The translations under genes were made by a program, and so were the position numbers. A stretch of DNA of 64,000 bases, taken from NCBI GenBank assembly GCA_052387855.1, contig JBQTIT010000031.1:1-64000 (forward strand), in the 5' to 3' direction. The notes beneath the pieces were generated by a model. The model did not search any database and was not told where the DNA came from. It worked only from the letters and a program-made list of their open reading frames with translations. Each line of letters opens with the position of its first letter. Position 1 is the stretch's first letter. Shown piece after piece: positions 60,538 to 64,000 of this stretch. The DNA comes from CAIYZT01 sp052387855 (lineage in GTDB: Bacteria > Pseudomonadota > Alphaproteobacteria > Rhodobacterales > Rhodobacteraceae).

Positions 60538-61542
60538 TCAGCCCAGAATCTCGGCCAGCTTCACAACCCTGCCCTCGGCCACCGAGCGCACCGCCGCATC
60601 GGCCAGTGCGAGGGCGATCAGACCATCCTCGCCCGAAGGCTCGGCGCGGCCCTTGCCGGACAGGGCGGCGATGAACTGGGCGATTTCGGCCGCATAGGCC
60701 TCGGTGTAGCGGGTCATGAAGAAGTCGTGCAGCGGCGGGCGGGTGTAGCCGGCGGCGCTGGCCACCTCGATCGAGACCGGGCGCTGGTTCTCGGCCGAAA
60801 CCGCGCCCTTGGCGCCGTGAACCTCGATCCGCTGGTCATAGCCATAGCTGGCGCGGCGCGAGTTGGAAATCATCGCCTGCTTGCCGGTAGCGGTGCGCAG
60901 CAGCACCTGTACCGAATCGAAGTCGCCGGCCTTGCCGATCTCGGGGTCCACCAGAACGGCGGCCGTGGCCACCACTTCGGTGATCTCTTCGCCCAGCAAA
61001 AAGCGGGCCATGTCGAAATCATGGATCGTCATGTCGCGGAAAATGCCGCCCGAACGCTTGATGTAATCGACCGGCGGCGCGCCCGGATCGCGAGAGGTGA
61101 TGACCACCATCTCGACTTCGCCGATCGTGCCCTTGTCGATCTCGGCGCGGACCGCCTTGAAATGCGGGTCGAACCGGCGGTTGAAGCCGACCATCAGCGT
61201 GCCCTTGTGGGCGCGCACCACCTTGAGGCACTCCTTGACGCGGGCCAGCGACAGATCGATCGGCTTTTCGCAGAACACCGCCTTGCCGGCCTTGACGAAG
61301 GCCTCGATCAGGTCGGCGTGGGTGTCGGTCGGGGTGCAGATCACCACGGCGTCGATGTCCTTGGCGGACAGGATCGCCTCGATGGTGCGGATTTCGCAGC
61401 CGTACTGGTCCGCGATCGCCTGGGCGGCGGCCGGAACGGCGTCGGCCACGGCCACAAGCCTTGCCCCCGCATCGCCGGTCACCGCCTTGGCATGAACCTT
61501 GCCGATGCGCCCGGCGCCCAGAAGGCCGAATCTTACCGTCAT
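60538..61542 (-). CDS. iolG: Inositol 2-dehydrogenase-like Gfo/Idh/MocA oxidoreductase
   Basis: A 334-residue NAD-dependent dehydrogenase. The Rossmann motif is GLLGAGRIGKVHA, the EKP motif is CEKPIDLSL, and the catalytic D-x-x-x-H in MTIHDFDMARF is intact. It best fits inositol 2-dehydrogenase, which starts myo-inositol breakdown. It is the last gene of a row with a sugar ABC transporter and an SDR enzyme. Confidence 0.85.
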   Translation of the reverse strand: MTVRFGLLGAGRIGKVHAKAVTGDAGARLVAVADAVPAAAQAIADQYGCEIRTIEAILSAKDIDAVVICTPTDTHADLIEAFVKAGKAVFCEKPIDLSLARVKECLKVVRAHKGTLMVGFNRRFDPHFKAVRAEIDKGTIGEVEMVVITSRDPGAPPVDYIKRSGGIFRDMTIHDFDMARFLLGEEITEVVATAAVLVDPEIGKAGDFDSVQVLLRTATGKQAMISNSRRASYGYDQRIEVHGAKGAVSAENQRPVSIEVASAAGYTRPPLHDFFMTRYTEAYAAEIAQFIAALSGKGRAEPSGEDGLIALALADAAVRSVAEGRVVKLAEILG

Positions 61543-61552
61543 GTCTGTCTCC

Positions 61553-62335
61553 TTATTCCGGGTAGGCCCCGGCGACGTTTTGATCGAAATCCACCAGCGC
61601 CCCGGTCATGACACCGGAGTCTGCGGACAAAAGGTAAGAGGCCAGCCCCGCCACATGGTCGGGCTTGACCAGCATTCCCATGGGCTGGCGGGCTTCGGCG
61701 GCGGCAAGCCAGCCGTCGCCCGCGCCATGGAACCGGCGCTGCACCACATCCTCGCCGGGCGTGTCCATCCAGCCGCAGTTGATGCCGTTAACCCTGATCC
61801 GGTGCTGCCGAAGCGCCTGAGCGGCGTTCTTTGTGATATTGGCCAGCGCCGCCTTCGAGGCGGAATAGGGCGCCAGATAGGATTGGCCGCAGTGGATGAC
61901 CATCGACAGGATGTTCACCGCCTGCGCCGGATGGCCCGCCGCCACCGCGCGCTGGGCAAAGCGTTGCAGGGCAAAGAACGGGCCCCGGGCGTTAACGCCC
62001 ATGTGGCGGTCGAAATCTTCGGGCCGGCAATCCAGGATCGAGCCGCGTTCGGTGGTCGCGGCGGCGTTCACAAGGGCGGTGATCGGGCCGAAATGGTCAG
62101 CCGCGCGGTCGATCAGGGACAGGGCATCCTCGACGCGGCCCATGTCGGCCTGAAGGAAGCGGGCGTCAACCCCCAGGTCCCTCAGCCCCTGCGCGGCGGC
62201 TTCCCCCTCGTCCGTGCGACGCCCGGCCAGGGCGATGCGGCGGCAGCCCTCTGCCGCCAGGCGGTGGGCGATGGCCAGGCCCAGGCCTTGCGTGCCGCCG
62301 GCGATCACGGCGGTCGTTTGCGCATGGTCAGGCAT
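61553..62335 (-). CDS. Short-chain dehydrogenase/reductase
   Basis: A 260-residue classical SDR. The cofactor motif is GGTQGLGLAIA (a G-x-x-x-G-x-G variant), the NAA motif is NAAATTE, and the active-site Tyr-x-x-x-Lys is APYSASK. A sugar or polyol dehydrogenase role is likely from its place between transporter and inositol dehydrogenase genes. Its start overlaps the ATPase gene stop by eight bases. Confidence 0.85.
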   Translation of the reverse strand: MPDHAQTTAVIAGGTQGLGLAIAHRLAAEGCRRIALAGRRTDEGEAAAQGLRDLGVDARFLQADMGRVEDALSLIDRAADHFGPITALVNAAATTERGSILDCRPEDFDRHMGVNARGPFFALQRFAQRAVAAGHPAQAVNILSMVIHCGQSYLAPYSASKAALANITKNAAQALRQHRIRVNGINCGWMDTPGEDVVQRRFHGAGDGWLAAAEARQPMGMLVKPDHVAGLASYLLSADSGVMTGALVDFDQNVAGAYPE

Positions 62336-63095
62336 TGGCCCCCTCGGTATTGCCCTTGACCCCGGTGATGTAGCTTACGATGTCGTTGCCATCGGTTTCG
62401 TCCTTGCGCAAGGAGGCGACGATGCGCCCCCGGCGAAAGACGACGATGCGGTCGACCAGATCAAAGACCTGGCGCAGGTTGTGGCTGACCAGGATCATCG
62501 GAATGCCGCGCTCTTTCAGGCCGCGGATGATGTTTTCCACCTGCGCCGTTTCCTGCACGCCCAGCGCCGCCGTCGGCTCGTCCATGATCACCAGCTTGGA
62601 GGCAAAGGCCGCCGTCCGCGCGATGGCCACGCATTGCCGCTGGCCGCCCGACATGTTGCGGATCGGGTTGTCGACGTTGGGGATCTTGACCGCCGTGGTC
62701 TTGAGCGCCTCAAGCGTCCGCTCGCGCATGGTCTTGCGGTCAAGCCAGGAAAAGGGGCCGAGCCTGAAGCGCAGCAATTCGCGCCCCAGGTACAGGTTTG
62801 ACGGCACATCCAGATCGTCGGCCAGGGCAAGGGTCTGAAACACGGTCTCGACCCCGGCCTCGCGCGCTTCGAGCGGGCCCGAGAAATGCACCGGCTGGCC
62901 GTCGAACACGATCTCGCCGGCAGTGCGCTGCTCGACCGCCGTGACCTGGCGCACAAAGGTCGACTTGCCGGCGCCGTTGTCCCCCACCACGGCCACATGT
63001 TCGCCGTCGTGGAGGGTAAAGTTGGCGTCCTCCAGCGCGTGAACGCCGCCATAGTGCTTGGTCAGACCCCGGGTTTGCAGGATGATCTTGGACAT
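62328..63095 (-). CDS. Sugar ABC transporter ATPase, single domain
   Basis: A 255-residue ATPase with Walker A GDNGAGKST, signature MSGGQRQC and Walker B KLVIMDEPTAAL. Most ribose-type (CUT2) transporters use a double-length ATPase; this one has a single domain, as in the FrcA/inositol-type systems of alphaproteobacteria. It pairs with the permease upstream and would power uptake of myo-inositol or a pentose/hexose. Confidence 0.88.
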   Translation of the reverse strand: MSKIILQTRGLTKHYGGVHALEDANFTLHDGEHVAVVGDNGAGKSTFVRQVTAVEQRTAGEIVFDGQPVHFSGPLEAREAGVETVFQTLALADDLDVPSNLYLGRELLRFRLGPFSWLDRKTMRERTLEALKTTAVKIPNVDNPIRNMSGGQRQCVAIARTAAFASKLVIMDEPTAALGVQETAQVENIIRGLKERGIPMILVSHNLRQVFDLVDRIVVFRRGRIVASLRKDETDGNDIVSYITGVKGNTEGANA

Positions 63096-63099
63096 GACG

Positions 63100-64000
63100 C
63101 TACCCCCTGGCCCGCTGGCGCTGGCGCCACTGATCCAACACGACCGCACCGACGATGATCGCGCCCTTGACCATCTCCTGATAGTAGGCATCCAGCCGGA
63201 TCGAGGTGAAGCCCGAGATGATCACCGAAAAGATCGCCGCCCCCAGCACGGTGCCGATGATCGACCCGCGCCCGCCGGCCAGCGACACCCCGCCGATCAC
63301 CGCCATGGCGATGGCGTCAAGCTCGTACATCACGCCCATGCCAGCCTGGGCGGTCAGGTTCTTGGATGTCAGAAGGATCGACGCCACCGCCGCCAAGAGG
63401 CCCGCGATGGTGTAGACCAGGGCCTTGTGACGGTCCACGTTGATGCCCGACATCCGCGCGGCGGCCTCGTTCGACCCGATGGCGTAGCTGCGCTTGCCAT
63501 AAAGCGTGTAGCTCATCACGATATGGAAAAGGACGGCGAGAAAGACAAAGACCACGGCGGGGTTCTGCCCCTCCCACGACAGCAGGCCAAAGGTGACCGA
63601 GCCGATGATATCGCCATTGGCCAGCGTGCCGTATTCGGCCGTCGGAAAGCTGACCGGCTGCCCGTTGGACCACCAGCGCGCCACCCCGCGGGCCGAGACC
63701 ATGACGCCAAGCGTGGCGATGAAGGGCGGGATCCTGGTATAGGCCACCAGAAGCCCGTTGATCAGGCCGGCGGTCAGCCCGCAGGCCAGGCCGACGACGA
63801 TCGGCACGATCACGGGCAGGTCCATGGCCCAGTCACCAAAGATCGCCTTGGGATTGGGATTGCCGTTGACCAGGGCGGTCTGGGCAAAGCTCATCACGAT
63901 CATGGCCGTGGCGCCGACGACGGAGCCGGAGGACAGGTCGATCCCACCGATGATGATGACCTGCGTCACCCCCAGCGCGATGACGCCGATGATCGCGACC
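63100..64000 (-). CDS. Sugar ABC transporter permease (RbsC/FrcC type), 5' end cut
   Basis: At least 300 residues of a CUT2-family permease with many membrane helices and the family loop GGIDLSSGSVVGAT. The reading frame runs off the right edge of the window, so the N-terminus is missing. It ends four bases before the ATPase gene. A periplasmic binding protein gene is expected beyond the edge. Confidence 0.88.
   Translation of the reverse strand, partial: VAIIGVIALGVTQVIIIGGIDLSSGSVVGATAMIVMSFAQTALVNGNPNPKAIFGDWAMDLPVIVPIVVGLACGLTAGLINGLLVAYTRIPPFIATLGVMVSARGVARWWSNGQPVSFPTAEYGTLANGDIIGSVTFGLLSWEGQNPAVVFVFLAVLFHIVMSYTLYGKRSYAIGSNEAAARMSGINVDRHKALVYTIAGLLAAVASILLTSKNLTAQAGMGVMYELDAIAMAVIGGVSLAGGRGSIIGTVLGAAIFSVIISGFTSIRLDAYYQEMVKGAIIVGAVVLDQWRQRQRARG

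Overview
This window is chromosomal DNA of very high GC content. It most likely comes from an alphaproteobacterium of the Rhodobacteraceae/Paracoccaceae type. The evidence is the linked fnrL - universal stress gene - ccoNOQP - ccoGHIS block with FNR boxes, the TPR protein / SUV3-like helicase / S4 protein / 7Fe ferredoxin / CarD row, a complete Anbu proteasome-like operon, DUF3572 beside a PleD-type regulator, and a DDAH-type hydrolase beside a tRNA gene. Nothing looks like a prophage, an integron, an IS element or a CRISPR array. The accessory character lies in structured intergenic repeats and a few unusual proteins.

Layout. 1-640: tandem array of a ~217-bp structured repeat lying 3' of an ABC exporter gene (665-2431). 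2571-5160: three translationally coupled genes (hydrolase, PLP-dependent dehydratase, PcaD-like lactonase). 5220-5705: a three-copy 142-bp repeat plus a two-hairpin element. 5792-8292: MFS exporter overlapping an enolase-superfamily enzyme. 8413-18042: microaerobic respiration block, with FnrL, a stress protein, the cbb3 oxidase subunits (ccoNOQP) and the assembly/copper-supply genes (ccoGHIS). FNR boxes precede ccoN and ccoG. 18061-21351 (minus strand): MttB-family methyltransferase, then an H-NOX-like protein coupled by a one-base stop/start overlap to a HNOBA-GGDEF diguanylate cyclase. 21462-23995: HAD phosphatase, DUF3572 and a pleD gene with an apparent frameshift. 24007-26119 (minus): EF-hand protein, ECF sigma factor, a small membrane protein and a CnrR/ZraP-like periplasmic sensor. 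26295-32401: DUF983, NUDIX, desaturase, two lipoproteins, aldo/keto reductase, ImuA-like, CoA-binding protein and RlmB. 32541-32624: tRNA with Tyr anticodon. 32712-40495: DDAH-like, a DxD glycosyltransferase-like protein, LysE exporter, O-acetylhomoserine sulfhydrylase, SIMPL protein and a 951-residue GspL-like/PilP-like single-pass protein. 40752-44340: KefB-type antiporter, cobT and carD. 44608-48808: fdxA, S4 protein, SUV3-like helicase and TPR protein. 48879-50104: SCP2 protein and hydrolase. 50209-54139: Anbu operon. 54325-56151: oligoendopeptidase F. 56160-56615: second array of the repeat found at the left end. 56633-58844: selU and argE-like. 59026-60435: Tat-exported multicopper oxidase. 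60538-64000: inositol/sugar utilisation operon, its permease cut by the window edge.

How the parts fit. The centre is an oxygen/NO-responsive respiratory region: FnrL senses low oxygen, cbb3 oxidase respires at low oxygen, and next to it is an H-NOX-like plus diguanylate cyclase pair. That H-NOX lacks the usual heme-ligand histidine and the Y-x-S-x-R motif, which makes it the most unusual regulatory candidate here. The other standout is the 951-residue protein joining a cytoplasmic GspL/PilM-like domain to a periplasmic PilP/GspC-like domain with no secretion or pilus genes nearby. Several structured DNA repeats sit at gene 3' ends and show compensatory stem changes.
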